From: Paenochrobactrum gallinarii
GTDB taxonomy: Bacteria > Pseudomonadota > Alphaproteobacteria > Rhizobiales > Rhizobiaceae
Reading direction: 5' to 3'
DNA: 64,000 nucleotides
NCBI RefSeq assembly: GCF_014205685.1
Contig: NZ_JACIIU010000001.1
Location: 372,001 to 436,000 of the forward strand
The notes under the pieces were generated by a model. The model did no database searches. It saw only the letters and a program-made list of their open reading frames with translations, and was not told where the DNA came from. A program made the translations under genes and the position numbers. Below are positions 16,475-25,600 of the stretch, one piece after another (within the stretch, counting starts at the first letter, position 1; each line of letters begins with the position of its first letter).

Positions 16475-17515
16475 ATGAGCATGATAGACCTGAACGATGT
16501 TTCTATCGTGTTTGGCAAACAGCCGCAAAAGGTTCTGACCCTTGCCGATGAAGGTCTGTCCAGAGCAGAAATTCAAAGTGCAACCAATCAGGTTTTGGGC
16601 GTTCACAATTGTGATTTGCAAATTGCCGAAGGTGAAATGCTGGTGCTGATGGGTTTGTCCGGCTCAGGCAAGTCCACGCTTTTGCGCGCGATCAACCGCT
16701 TGATACCGGTGGCACGCGGCCATGTCTCGCTGCAAGGCAAAAACGGCCCTGTCGATGTGGTCAATGCTGACCGCAAAACCTTGCGGCAACTGCGAACTGA
16801 AATCGTCTCAATGGTGTTTCAGCAATTCAGCCTGCTGCCTTGGCGCACTGTCGTTGAAAATGTCGCTTTCGGCCTCGAAATCAACGGCATCAAAAAAGCC
16901 GATCGTCTGGCTCTTGCTCATGAACAGCTGGAGCTGGTTGGCCTGCAAGACTGGGCGTGTCATAAGGTCAGTGAATTGTCCGGCGGCATGCAGCAGCGTG
17001 TGGGTCTGGCTCGTGCCTTTGCAACAGGCGCACCGATTTTGCTGATGGATGAGCCGTTTTCTGCCCTTGATCCGCTGATCCGCACCCGCCTTCAGGATGA
17101 ATTGCTGCTTTTGCAATCCCGCTTGAAAAAGACCATTGTCTTTGTCAGCCATGATCTTGATGAAGCGATGAAACTTGGCAATCGTATTGCCATTATGGAT
17201 GGCGGGCGGATTGTTCAATGCGGCACTCCGCAGGATATTCTGCTTAATCCGGCCAGCCAATATGTGGCGGATTTTGTTACCCATATGAACCCGCTTGGCG
17301 TGTTGCGTGCGGCCGACATCATGTCTCCGCTTGATCGTAACAGCCCGGCGCGTCCGTTTGCGGCAACTGCCAGACCAGAAACACCGGTGCGTGATCTGAT
17401 GAATCCAATTGCACAAAATGGCGGCGATGTCGGCATTGTCGACAATGGCAAAATTTTGGGCAAAATCTCATCGGATGAAATTGTCCGCGCCTTGGCATGG
17501 CACCAGCAATCTTAA
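16475..17515 (+). CDS. choV: Choline ABC transporter, ATP-binding protein
   Basis: Cytoplasmic ATPase of the choline importer, 346 residues, of the ProV/OpuAA type. It shows Walker A GLSGSGKST near residue 60, the Q-loop VFQQFSLLPW, signature LSGGMQQRVGLARA near 165, Walker B ILLMDEPFSALDP and switch His in FVSHDLDEA. The C-terminal region past residue 280 resembles the regulatory CBS-type tail of ProV relatives (TPVRDLM, GKISSDEIVRAL). Last gene of the operon, followed by a strong terminator. Confidence 0.93.
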   Translation: MSMIDLNDVSIVFGKQPQKVLTLADEGLSRAEIQSATNQVLGVHNCDLQIAEGEMLVLMGLSGSGKSTLLRAINRLIPVARGHVSLQGKNGPVDVVNADRKTLRQLRTEIVSMVFQQFSLLPWRTVVENVAFGLEINGIKKADRLALAHEQLELVGLQDWACHKVSELSGGMQQRVGLARAFATGAPILLMDEPFSALDPLIRTRLQDELLLLQSRLKKTIVFVSHDLDEAMKLGNRIAIMDGGRIVQCGTPQDILLNPASQYVADFVTHMNPLGVLRAADIMSPLDRNSPARPFAATARPETPVRDLMNPIAQNGGDVGIVDNGKILGKISSDEIVRALAWHQQS

Positions 17516-17533
17516 AAATTTTGCTAATCAAGC

Positions 17534-17570
17534 AAAAAAGACCGCCGGAGCAATCCGGCGGTCTTTTTTG
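17534..17570. terminator. Terminator between choV and dppF
   Basis: GACCGCCGG (17540-17548) and CCGGCGGTC (17555-17563) form a perfect stem with A6 before and T6 after, so it works in both directions between the convergent cho and dpp operons. Confidence 0.9.
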
Positions 17571-17571
17571 T

Positions 17572-17615
17572 TTAGAGCGCCATGTGCCATACTTGGCGCA
17601 CAAAGGTCGCTCTAA
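17572..17615. repeat. Dispersed palindromic repeat, module A (copy 1)
   Basis: TTAGAGCG and CGCTCTAA arms flank an inner GTGCCA/TTGGCGCAC hairpin. In reverse complement it matches the module at 25622-25665 with only a few substitutions, including the shared ATTTTAAAGTGTTAGAGCG entry. It lies in the spacer between cho and dpp, next to module B. Confidence 0.7.
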
Positions 17616-17625
17616 CACTTTAAAA

Positions 17626-17678
17626 TTAGAGCATAATTTTACCTTAAACTGATCCAAGTTTAAGGAATTATGCTCTAA
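17626..17678. repeat. Dispersed palindromic repeat, module B (copy 1)
   Basis: TTAGAGCATAATT at 17626 and AATTATGCTCTAA at 17666 form long inverted arms around CTTAAACT/AAGTTTAAG, making a near-perfect 53-base palindrome. The TTAGAGCATAATTTT arm recurs at 25601. The unit looks like a short non-coding repetitive element of the kind scattered in rhizobial genomes. Confidence 0.7.
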
Positions 17679-17690
17679 CGCAATGCCTGT

Positions 17691-18542
17691 TTACGCAGAA
17701 GCAGCCAAAGCGCGCGCTCTGGCGCGTGCAGCCACACGTGCTTTGATGGTTTCCACATCAGCACGCGGAGTCGCAGAAAACAGCTTCTTGGTGTAATCAT
17801 GCTGCGGATTGTTGAACACGTCATCGCGTGAGCCATATTCAACCACTTCACCGAAATACATCACCATCACATCATCAGCGATATAGCGCACCACCGAGAG
17901 ATCATGACTGATGAAAACGTAAGTCAGATTGAACTCTTCCTGCAAATCAGAAAGCAGGTTGAGAACCTGTGCCTGCACAGAAAGATCAAGTGCCGATACC
18001 GGCTCATCCAATACCAGCAGGCTCGGGCTCAGCATTAATGCACGGGCAATCGCGATACGCTGACGCTGACCACCGGAAAACATATGCGGATAGCGGTTGA
18101 AATGCTCACGTCCCAAACCGACCTTCAGCAACATTTCCATCGCTTTTTCACGGCGTTCTGCTGCGCTCATATTAGTGTTGAGCAGCAAAGGCTCAGCCAA
18201 TACATCGCCGATTTTCTGGCGCGGATTGAGCGATCCATATGGATTTTGAAACACGATCTGCACCTTCTGGCGCATTTCCGGCGTCAAACCGTCGCGTTCA
18301 ATATTCACATCCTTACCGTCGATCAGCAATGTGCCGGAAGTTTGCGGGTCAATAAGCGTGAGGATACGGGCAAGCGTTGACTTGCCGCAGCCACTCTCAC
18401 CAACGATTGCAAGCGTTTTGCCCTTTTCAACGGTGAAATTGACACCCTTAACCGCATGCACGGTTTTAGCTTTGCCGAATAAACCGCCCGGCACATGATA
18501 GTCACGCACAATGTCGCGTGCTTCTAAGACAACTTCACTCAT
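17691..18542 (-). CDS. dppF: Dipeptide/haem-type ABC transporter, ATP-binding protein DppF
   Basis: Second ATPase of a DppABCDF importer, 283 residues. It shows Walker A VGESGCGKSTLARIL near residue 50, Q-loop VFQNPYGSLNPRQKIGDVLAEPL, signature FSGGQRQRIAIARALMLSP, Walker B LLVLDEPVSALD and FISHDLSVVRYIADDVMVMYFG. The C-terminal oligopeptide-transporter extension is short and ends Ala/Arg-rich. Its start overlaps the dppD stop by four bases (ATGA), indicating translational coupling. Last gene of the operon. Confidence 0.92.
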   Translation of the reverse strand: MSEVVLEARDIVRDYHVPGGLFGKAKTVHAVKGVNFTVEKGKTLAIVGESGCGKSTLARILTLIDPQTSGTLLIDGKDVNIERDGLTPEMRQKVQIVFQNPYGSLNPRQKIGDVLAEPLLLNTNMSAAERREKAMEMLLKVGLGREHFNRYPHMFSGGQRQRIAIARALMLSPSLLVLDEPVSALDLSVQAQVLNLLSDLQEEFNLTYVFISHDLSVVRYIADDVMVMYFGEVVEYGSRDDVFNNPQHDYTKKLFSATPRADVETIKARVAARARARALAASA

Positions 18543-19393
18543 GCCGCACCTCCTGCGCGCGGTGCATCAAAGACGAAATCCGAAACAGTCGGCAAACGAT
18601 CGCCTGTTGCGTTTTCCGGCAATGCCGAAAGAAGTGCGCGCGTATAAGCACTCTTTGGCGCTGTAAACAGCGAGAGCACATCCGCATCTTCCATCTTGTG
18701 GCCTTTATACTGCACGATCACACGATCAGCGGTTTCCGCCACCACACCCATATCATGGGTGATCATGATTAAGCCCATGCCGTGCTCGGTCTGCAACCGC
18801 ATCAGCAAATCAAGGATCTGCTTCTGGATGGTCACGTCCAAAGCGGTGGTCGGCTCATCGGCAATCAACAGCTTCGGATTACAGGCAATCGCAATCGCGA
18901 TCATCACACGCTGGCACTGGCCGCCCGACATCTGGTGCGGATAGCTGCCAAGACGATCACCCGCATCACGGATGCCAACTAATTCCAAGAGTTCAATCGA
19001 GCGGGCACGGGCGGCCGCTTTATTCATGCCCATATGCTGGCGCAGCACTTCCTGCAACTGGAAACCCACGGTGAAGCACGGGTTAAGGCTGGCAACCGGC
19101 TCCTGAAAGATCATCGAAATTTCACGGCCGATAATCGAGCGGCGCTCGCTATCGCTGAGCGTTAAAAGATTGCGGCCTTCAAACTCCATCTTGTCAGCAG
19201 TGACCGTTGCGGTTTTTGGCAACAAACCCATCACCGCCAGCATGCCTACCGATTTACCGGAGCCGGATTCGCCGACAATCGCCAGCACTTCGCCTTTATC
19301 AACCCTAATATCGATACCATCAACTGCACGGAAAGGGCCGGTCGATGTTTCAAAAGAAACGGTCAGGTTTTTAATATCCAACAGAGCCATCAT
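18539..19393 (-). CDS. dppD: Dipeptide-type ABC transporter, ATP-binding protein DppD
   Basis: First ATPase of the importer, 284 residues. Walker A is [20 protein letters not shown], with the usual Ser in place of Thr; the signature is [17 protein letters not shown] and Walker [17 protein letters not shown]. The start codon overlaps the dppC stop by one base. It is shorter than the roughly 325-residue enterobacterial DppD because the C-terminal OppD-type extension is reduced; I see no Cys-rich iron-sulfur motif of DppD/OppD in the tail. Confidence 0.91.
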   Translation of the reverse strand: MMALLDIKNLTVSFETSTGPFRAVDGIDIRVDKGEVLAIVGESGSGKSVGMLAVMGLLPKTATVTADKMEFEGRNLLTLSDSERRSIIGREISMIFQEPVASLNPCFTVGFQLQEVLRQHMGMNKAAARARSIELLELVGIRDAGDRLGSYPHQMSGGQCQRVMIAIAIACNPKLLIADEPTTALDVTIQKQILDLLMRLQTEHGMGLIMITHDMGVVAETADRVIVQYKGHKMEDADVLSLFTAPKSAYTRALLSALPENATGDRLPTVSDFVFDAPRAGGAA

Positions 19394-20301
19394 CAGCTCC
19401 TTTTCAGCTTCGGATCAAGCGCATCACGCAAGCCGTCACCGATCAGATTAATTGCCAGCACTGTAATCAGGATAGCCAGACCAGGGAAAGTCACCACCCA
19501 CCAGGCGCGCAAGATAAACTCGCGGGCTTCGGCCAGCATTGTACCCCATTCCGGAGTCGGCGGCTGCGCACCCATGCCTAAAAAACCCAGAGCGGCCACG
19601 TCCAAAATCGCATTGGAGAAAGACAAAGTTGCCTGCACGACCAATGGTGCCAAGCAATTTGGCAAAATGGTTCTGAACATCAGGCGCAGTTTTTTGGCAC
19701 CGGCCAGCTTGGCCGCGATGACATATTCGCGCTCTTTTTCAGCCATCACCGCAGCACGCGTCAAACGCGAGAAGTGCGGCAGCAAAACAAGAGTAATCGC
19801 AATCACCGCATTGATGAGGCCAGGCCCCAAAATGGCAACCATCACCAGCGCCAGCAGCAAAGACGGGAATGCAAGCATCACGTCCATAATGCGCATGAAA
19901 ATATTATCGACTGCACCGCTGAAAAAGCCGGAAAGTAGACCAATTGTGATGCCGACGCACATGGCGATCACCACGATGACAAAGCCTACGAGCAGCGAAT
20001 ATTGCGCACCATAAATCAGGCGCGAGAGAATATCACGACCCACCGCATCTGTACCGAGCGGAAAGCTCCATGAGCCCCCGTCCTGCCAGAATGGCGGACG
20101 CAACATAAATTCGCGATATTGTTCGGTCGGACTATGCGGAGCAACCAGTGGTGCAAAAATCGCCACCAGAATGATTGCCGTAAACACAAACAGACCGATC
20201 ACCGCACCGCGGTTGACACTAAAATAAAACCAGAAATCCTTCAAACCGCGCATAGTTGATGGCGCATCTGAGGTTTCCGTCTGAACAGTTACTTCACTCA
20301 T
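19393..20301 (-). CDS. dppC: Dipeptide-type ABC transporter, permease DppC
   Basis: Inner-membrane permease of 302 residues with a cytoplasmic N-terminus of about 30 residues and six membrane segments. The PLGTDAVGRDILSRLIYGAQYSL segment near residue 90 is the DppC/OppC hallmark. The ATPase-contact loop (EREYVIAAKLAGAKKLRLMFRTILPN) lies near residue 195. It follows dppB by seven bases and overlaps dppD. Confidence 0.93.
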   Translation of the reverse strand: MSEVTVQTETSDAPSTMRGLKDFWFYFSVNRGAVIGLFVFTAIILVAIFAPLVAPHSPTEQYREFMLRPPFWQDGGSWSFPLGTDAVGRDILSRLIYGAQYSLLVGFVIVVIAMCVGITIGLLSGFFSGAVDNIFMRIMDVMLAFPSLLLALVMVAILGPGLINAVIAITLVLLPHFSRLTRAAVMAEKEREYVIAAKLAGAKKLRLMFRTILPNCLAPLVVQATLSFSNAILDVAALGFLGMGAQPPTPEWGTMLAEAREFILRAWWVVTFPGLAILITVLAINLIGDGLRDALDPKLKRS

Positions 20302-20308
20302 AACAGCC

Positions 20309-21316
20309 TCACTTATGCCGGATACGCGGATTGATCAGACCATAGAGAAGGTCAACGATCAAGTTAACGGCCATAACCATCATCGCAATCAGCAGCAAAC
20401 CGCCCTGCACGACCGGATAGTCACGACGCGAAATGGAATCGAGCATCCATTTACCGATACCAGGCCATGAGAAAATCGTTTCGGTCAAAATCGCACCGGC
20501 CATCAACACGCCAACCTGCAAACCGATGGTGGTAATCACGGGTATCAGCGCATTGCGCAGTGCATGAAGACCGATGACACGGCGCAGTGGCAAACCTTTG
20601 GCGCGGGCTGTACGGACATAATCCTCACCCAGCACTTCCAGCATGGCTGAACGTGTCTGACGGGCGATCACCGCCAGCGGAATGGTGGCCAGCACAATAG
20701 TCGGCAAAATCAGATGCGATGCAGCTGATGCAAAAGCGCCCTTCTGACCCGACAGCAGGCTGTCGATCAGCATGAAACCGGTGACGGAAGGGAAATAATA
20801 CAACAGTGAAATACGACCCGAAACCGGTGTCCACTGCAATATCCCTGAAAACAGGATAATCAGCAACAGGCCCCACCAGAAAATCGGCATCGAATAACCA
20901 ACAAGTGCGACACCCATTGATGTCTGATCAAACCATGATCCGCGTTTGACAGCTGCCAGAACGCCTGCCGGAACACCGATCAGCACGGCCACGATAATCG
21001 CACAAATGCTAAGCTCTAATGTTGCGGGAAAAAGTGTAAAAAACTCTGTCAGTACCGGCACTTTCGTCACGATTGACGCGCCAAAATCGCCGTGCAGAAG
21101 CTTCCAGACATAATCTAAATATTGTTCCCACAAGGGACGGTGAAATCCGAACTGCTCCAGCAGCTGCGCATGGCGTTCGGGCGAAAGCCCGCGCTCACCG
21201 GCCATCAGCAAAACCGGATCCCCAGGCAAAACACGCACAAAGCCGAAAGCGACGATCGTGATGCCTATGAAAGTTGGAATAAGATATAAAATCTTGCCAA
21301 GAATGAAACGTATCAT
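20309..21316 (-). CDS. dppB: Dipeptide-type ABC transporter, permease DppB
   Basis: Inner-membrane permease of 335 residues. I start at 21316 (MIRFILGKILYLIPTF), the normal DppB N-terminus; the longer frame from 21346 would run into the dppA-dppB stem-loop. Family features are RVLPGDPVLLMAGERG near residue 35 and the EAA-type loop YVRTARAKGLPLRRVIGLHALRN near 230. There are six membrane segments. Confidence 0.93.
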   Translation of the reverse strand: MIRFILGKILYLIPTFIGITIVAFGFVRVLPGDPVLLMAGERGLSPERHAQLLEQFGFHRPLWEQYLDYVWKLLHGDFGASIVTKVPVLTEFFTLFPATLELSICAIIVAVLIGVPAGVLAAVKRGSWFDQTSMGVALVGYSMPIFWWGLLLIILFSGILQWTPVSGRISLLYYFPSVTGFMLIDSLLSGQKGAFASAASHLILPTIVLATIPLAVIARQTRSAMLEVLGEDYVRTARAKGLPLRRVIGLHALRNALIPVITTIGLQVGVLMAGAILTETIFSWPGIGKWMLDSISRRDYPVVQGGLLLIAMMVMAVNLIVDLLYGLINPRIRHK

Positions 21317-21329
21317 TGTCCAATTGAAA

Positions 21330-21367
21330 ACCGGGCGCTGAACCATTTGACAAGTTCAACGCCCGGT
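21330..21367 (-). terminator. dppA-dppB intergenic stem-loop
   Basis: ACCGGGCGCTGAAC (21330) pairs with GTTCAACGCCCGGT (21354) over 14 positions with a single non-Watson-Crick pair. It sits between the binding-protein gene and the permease genes. The U-run is weak, so partial termination or 3'-end protection of the dppA message is likely, giving more DppA than membrane components. Confidence 0.75.
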
Positions 21368-21383
21368 ATTTCCCCTTTACGGA

Positions 21384-22988
21384 TTACTCGGAGAGATCAA
21401 CACCGTCAAATCGGTGTGCTCCCAGCGGGCTCATCTTATAACCAACAACCTTTTTGGACATTGGCATATAAACAGTCGAGTGAGCGAGTGTGTTCCACGG
21501 AGCCTGCTCTTTGAACAGAACCTGTGCCTGTTCGTAAAGCTTGGTACGCTCTGCCTGATCCGAAGTTACTTTCGCTTTAGCGATAATGGCGTCAAACTCT
21601 TCGTTACACCACTGTGCACGGTTGTTGCCGCCAACGCCGGCGCATGAAAGCAATGCACCAAGGAAGTTGTCCGGATCACCATTGTCACCGGTCCAGCCAA
21701 GCATCACAGCACCATCACGTGCCTTGTCGGATGCCTTCTTGAGGTATTCACCCCATTCCATCGATACGATTTCAGCCTTAACACCGGCCTTCGCCAAGTC
21801 AGCCTGAATGAGCTCTGCTGCACGACGCGCATTTGGCATATATGGACGGCTGACCGGCATCGCCCAAAGCTTCATTTCGGTCAGACCAGCTTCTGCCAGA
21901 ACCTTTTTAGCGGCTTCCGGATCATATTTGTCGTCTTCGACAGCGTCATTATAGCTCCACATTGTCGGTGGAATCGGGTTCTTTGCAACCTGACCGGTGC
22001 CCTGGAACACGGCTTCAATGATCGCGTCTTTGTTGACGGCCTGATTAAGCGCACGACGCACTTCCGGCTTATCAAAAGGTGCAACAAGTGTGTTGTAAGC
22101 CAGATATGCAACGTTCAGACCAGCCTGTTCGTCTACAACCAGATTGCTGTCGGCTTTCAGACCTTCAATATCAGCCGGTGCCGGATATGGCGCAATATGG
22201 CACTCACCCGCTTTGAGCTTCTGCATACGAACGCCCGGATCGATAGTGATGGCGAAAACCAGATCATCGATCTTTTCTTTGCCTTTCCAGAAATCAGGGT
22301 TCGCTTTATATCGAATAACCGCATCTTTCTGATAAGCTACGAATGTGTAAGGTCCGGTACCTACAGGGAACTGGTTGAGGTTTTCTTTCTTGCCATCAGC
22401 TTCGAGCTTGTCTGCATATTCTTTGGAGACAATAGAAGCAAAATCCATGCCAAGGTTAGCAATGAAAGGTGCTTCCGGACGTGTCAGCACAAATTTAACT
22501 GTGTGGTCATCCACCTTTTCGATCTTGTCGATCAGGGTGGTCATATCCATCGAGTTGAAATATTCGTAAGAAATACCTGCGGTATATTCATACCAAGGGC
22601 TGTTTTTGTCGCGCTGACGTTCAAAAGAGAAGATCACGTCATCAGCGGTAAATTCACGGCTTGGTGTAAAGAAATCTGTTGTCTGATACTTTACGCCCTT
22701 ACGCAGATGGAATGTATATTCCTTACCATCTTCGCTGACATCCCAGCTTTCAGCCAATGCCGGCACAACCTTGGTGCCACCTGGCTCAAACTCTACCAGA
22801 CGATTGTAAATCGGATGGGAGGAAGCATCAAAGGTGTTACCTGTGGTGTAAGGTGCAGGATCAAATCCCTCAGGTGAAGCTTCTGAGCAATAAACCAATG
22901 TTTTTGCGGAAGCCGCGCCGGTCATCCCGATGACACCTGCCATTGTTGCAAGTGCTGATGCTGCTAACAATTTTTTATAAAGTTTCAT
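21384..22988 (-). CDS. dppA: Dipeptide/haem-type ABC transporter, periplasmic binding protein DppA
   Basis: Solute-binding protein of cluster C (SBP_bac_5), 534 residues from the ATG at 22988, which is preceded by GGAGG. The signal peptide (KLLAASALATMAGVIGMTG) ends at ASA-KTLVYC. The mature start KTLVYCSEASPEGFDPA is very close to enterobacterial DppA, and the SWDVSEDGKEYTFHLRKGVKY segment is the family signature. In E. coli and several pathogens DppA delivers dipeptides and also haem and 5-aminolevulinate through DppBCDF. The divergent HugZ-like gene makes a haem role worth considering, but the sequence alone does not show it. Confidence 0.93.
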   Translation of the reverse strand: MKLYKKLLAASALATMAGVIGMTGAASAKTLVYCSEASPEGFDPAPYTTGNTFDASSHPIYNRLVEFEPGGTKVVPALAESWDVSEDGKEYTFHLRKGVKYQTTDFFTPSREFTADDVIFSFERQRDKNSPWYEYTAGISYEYFNSMDMTTLIDKIEKVDDHTVKFVLTRPEAPFIANLGMDFASIVSKEYADKLEADGKKENLNQFPVGTGPYTFVAYQKDAVIRYKANPDFWKGKEKIDDLVFAITIDPGVRMQKLKAGECHIAPYPAPADIEGLKADSNLVVDEQAGLNVAYLAYNTLVAPFDKPEVRRALNQAVNKDAIIEAVFQGTGQVAKNPIPPTMWSYNDAVEDDKYDPEAAKKVLAEAGLTEMKLWAMPVSRPYMPNARRAAELIQADLAKAGVKAEIVSMEWGEYLKKASDKARDGAVMLGWTGDNGDPDNFLGALLSCAGVGGNNRAQWCNEEFDAIIAKAKVTSDQAERTKLYEQAQVLFKEQAPWNTLAHSTVYMPMSKKVVGYKMSPLGAHRFDGVDLSE

Positions 22989-23129
22989 ATGTAAATCCGC
23001 CTCCACGGAAATGTCGGTTTGCTGAGCCCCCATTGCTCGGCAATCAAGCCCTATCGAAACCTGTGCTACTAAACTTTGCAAGCTCCGTCTGTAGAACTAA
23101 ATTACAATATCAACCATTTTCCAGTCGAT

Positions 23130-23149
23130 TTAGTAGATTTTTCTTCTAA
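23130..23149. promoter_or_regulatory. Inverted repeat in the dppA-hugZ divergent promoter region
   Basis: TTAGTAGA (23130-23137) and TCTTCTAA (23142-23149) form an 8-4-8 inverted repeat with one mismatch, within 380 AT-rich bases shared by the dpp operon and the divergent HugZ-like gene. Its arms resemble the TTTAGAA/TTCTAAA form of rhizobial iron-control (Irr/ICE-type) boxes, but the match is loose. Confidence 0.35.
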
Positions 23150-23369
23150 CTTTCTTATTTTTGAAAGAAAATTACGTTCAGGTCAATTTATTATCACTAA
23201 AACATCATAAAAAAGCTGTCTGCATCAGAGTCGTAAAAATTCTTTTCTAAATCAATCCGATGCGCCACAGCTTTAAAAAAATCCGCCTCTAAAATATGAT
23301 TTAAATTCTCCATTTTATAGAAAAAAGTGTAAGCTATTTTAATCATCCGATTTCAACACTGTGGACAGA

Positions 23370-24134
23370 ATGCAAAAAGCCCCTGAAACGACCAAAGACG
23401 TCATCCGCACGACCACCCCGCAAGCCATCCAAATCGCCAAAGGCTTGATGCGCACTGCGCGTTTTGCGGCACTGGCCTGTATCTCCGCCACCACGCAGCG
23501 TCCCAATGCCAGCCGCGTCGCCCTTGCCACCGACAATGACGGCACACCGCTTATTCTGGTTTCAGCGCTTGCCCCGCATACTGCAAGCCTTATCGCGCAC
23601 CCGTACTGCTCATTGCTTGCGGGTGAGCCTGGTAAAGGCGATGCGATGGCGCATGCCCGCATCACGCTTCATTGCACTGCACGGCAAATTACCCGTGAAC
23701 ATGAAGCCTATCAGCGCCTGCGCATCCGTTATCTGAGCCATAATCCTAAAGGCGCGCTTTATGTGGATCTTGGCGATTTCAGTTTTTTCCGGCTGGAGGT
23801 GGATGGTGCAAGCCTCAATGGCGGTTTCGGCAAGGCCTTCAATCTGACCACCGCTGATTTGATTTGTGATTCTAAATTCAGCGAAGCGATTGCTACTTAT
23901 GAAGCGGAAACACTGGCAGCGCTTAATGCTGCATATAAAGATCACATCCGAAAGCTAGCGACTCAAGTCACCAAAAATGAAGCTCCTTCATCACCATGGA
24001 TCATCAGCGCCATTGACCCTGACGGCTTTAATTTGCGCAGCAATGAGAGTGTTGAAAGAGTGTGGTTTGAAAATAATGCAGCGGACGGTTTATCAGCAAA
24101 AACTCAAATAATATCAACCTTACAAGCCTTATAA
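23370..24134 (+). CDS. HugZ-like PNPOx-fold haem/FMN protein with DUF2470 tail
   Basis: A 254-residue cytoplasmic protein. Residues 20-165 form a pyridoxamine-phosphate-oxidase-like split barrel (RTARFAALACISAT, ASRVALATDNDGTPLILVSALAPHTASL, CSLLAGEPGKGDAM). The C-terminal part, with AIDPDGFNLRSNESVERVWF, matches the DUF2470 domain. This pair of domains is that of HugZ-type haem-degrading proteins, though many members remain untested. It is divergent from dppABCDF, which can carry haem in other bacteria, and is followed by an ArsR regulator. A GTG three codons upstream (23361) is an alternative start. Confidence 0.8.
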   Translation: MQKAPETTKDVIRTTTPQAIQIAKGLMRTARFAALACISATTQRPNASRVALATDNDGTPLILVSALAPHTASLIAHPYCSLLAGEPGKGDAMAHARITLHCTARQITREHEAYQRLRIRYLSHNPKGALYVDLGDFSFFRLEVDGASLNGGFGKAFNLTTADLICDSKFSEAIATYEAETLAALNAAYKDHIRKLATQVTKNEAPSSPWIISAIDPDGFNLRSNESVERVWFENNAADGLSAKTQIISTLQAL

Positions 24135-24272
24135 TTGCGGATAATTTCAAAGAAATACCGTCAATTATTCGTTTAATTTCAAGAAAGGCTTGCAAACAGA
24201 ACTTTTCCTCGCTACTTATTTTGGGATAAAAATAGTTATTAATCATGTTGTCTTACGGGGGTGGAGCGCGGC

Positions 24273-24608
24273 ATGAAGCATCAAATTAACTTTAATAATC
24301 TCGAACAACACATAGACTATGCTGCTGATTTTCTAACAGCACTGGCAAATAATAAGCGTCTGCTTATTCTCAACAAGCTATTGCATAATGAAATGTCGGT
24401 GGGTGTATTGGCTAAGGAAGTAAACTTAAGCCAGTCAGCCTTGTCACAGCATTTGGCTAAACTCAGAGCGATGAACCTTGTTTCAACACGCCGCGATGCA
24501 CAGACTATCTATTACATGGTCTCTTCGCCGCATATTGAAACTATGCTCTCAACATTGGCCGGCATCCATCAGGTACCGGAACATCAGCGCGTCGCCGCTT
24601 TTGCTTGA
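24273..24608 (+). CDS. Small ArsR-family transcriptional regulator
   Basis: A 111-residue winged-helix protein, the usual ArsR/SmtB size. The helix-turn-helix is LAKEVNLSQSALSQHLAKLRAMNLVSTRRDAQTIYYM cut at residues 50-86, with a recognition helix SQSALSQHL like that of BigR, NolR and HlyU-type members. There are no Cys residues, so a classical metal or dithiol sensor site is absent. I start at ATG 24273 behind GGAG; a GTG at 24261 is possible. It follows the HugZ-like gene on the same strand by 138 bases. The ligand is unknown. Confidence 0.85.
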   Translation: MKHQINFNNLEQHIDYAADFLTALANNKRLLILNKLLHNEMSVGVLAKEVNLSQSALSQHLAKLRAMNLVSTRRDAQTIYYMVSSPHIETMLSTLAGIHQVPEHQRVAAFA

Positions 24609-24656
24609 GTTCTGCTTAAAACCTTAGCTTCAAGAAACGAACATCTGATTTTTAAT

Positions 24657-24687
24657 AACCCTGCCATTTCAAATGGTGGGGTTTTTT
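24657..24687 (+). terminator. Terminator after the small ArsR gene
   Basis: AACCC and GGGTT plus CCATTT and AAATGG pair around a single-base loop, followed by TTTTTT. Confidence 0.85.
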
Positions 24688-24768
24688 GCTGACATAAGCT
24701 GTTCAATAAATGTGTGGCAGCTGTTAAACAACCAACAATACTCCCTCCCCTGATTGATATGAAATCCC

Positions 24769-25590
24769 ATGACCACTGCTTTTCCAAACAATAGAATTAT
24801 TCATGTGAGTGATGCCGATGATGAACGTCTGGCAGCCTATCGTTCCATCAAAGAAAAAGATCTGGTCGGTCGTCAGGGGTTATTCATCGCCGAGGGAAAA
24901 TCGGTTTTAAATGTTGCTCTGCGCTCGGAGCGCGTCGGGATACTCTCATTATTGATTTTGGAAAACCGTTTGGCCGGACTGGAGCAGCAATTGGCGCTTT
25001 GTCCGCCGGAACTGCCTGTCTATGTCGTGCCCTCCGCCGTGATGGATCAGGTAGCTGGTTTCCATGTTCACCGTGGCATTCTGGCTGTTGGCCGTCAGGC
25101 AGAAGTGCTCAACCATACGCAACTGATTGCCAGTTTAAACCAAGAAGCTTTGGTCGTGGTTTTATGCGGCCTGACCAATCACGATAATGTCGGCTCCATC
25201 TTCCGCAATGCGGCAGCTTTTGCAGCTGATGCTGTTTTGATGGATCAAATGTGCTGCGACCCGCTTTATCGCAAAGCCATCCGGGTTTCAGTCGGTGCCA
25301 GTTTAAAAACCCCATATGCGCGTGGCGGCACCATTGATGAGATTATCGCAGAGCTGGTCAAAGCCGGTTTTGAAATTCTGGCGCTCAGCCCGTCTGGGCA
25401 GATGAATATTCATGATGTCAAACCCGTCAAGCGCCGTGCTTTGCTGCTCGGCACCGAAGGCCAGGGATTACCGGCGCATATATTAAACCAGCTGCAATCT
25501 GCGCGTATTCCGATGGCAGAAGATTTTGACAGCCTCAATGTCGCAACCGCTTCCGGCATCGCATTAAGCCGATGCAGCCGCTTCTCATAA
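24769..25590 (+). CDS. TrmH/SpoU-family RNA methyltransferase
   Basis: 2'-O-ribose RNA methyltransferase, 273 residues. The N-terminal substrate-binding part shows RQGLFIAEGKSVLNVALRS near residue 35. The SPOUT (knotted) domain begins near 125 with the three motifs NHDNVGSIFRNAAAF (motif 1), ALLLGTEGQGLP (motif 2) and IPMAEDFDSLNVATASGIAL (motif 3). Target could be tRNA or 23S rRNA; it cannot be decided from sequence. The C-terminus ends soon after motif 3, which is normal for short members. Confidence 0.9.
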   Translation: MTTAFPNNRIIHVSDADDERLAAYRSIKEKDLVGRQGLFIAEGKSVLNVALRSERVGILSLLILENRLAGLEQQLALCPPELPVYVVPSAVMDQVAGFHVHRGILAVGRQAEVLNHTQLIASLNQEALVVVLCGLTNHDNVGSIFRNAAAFAADAVLMDQMCCDPLYRKAIRVSVGASLKTPYARGGTIDEIIAELVKAGFEILALSPSGQMNIHDVKPVKRRALLLGTEGQGLPAHILNQLQSARIPMAEDFDSLNVATASGIALSRCSRFS

Positions 25591-25600
25591 AGCAAGCTTC

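Noticed and set aside
24769..25590. Suspected frameshift at the end of the TrmH-type gene
   Set aside because: All three SPOUT motifs are in one frame and the protein simply ends soon after motif 3, as in short family members.
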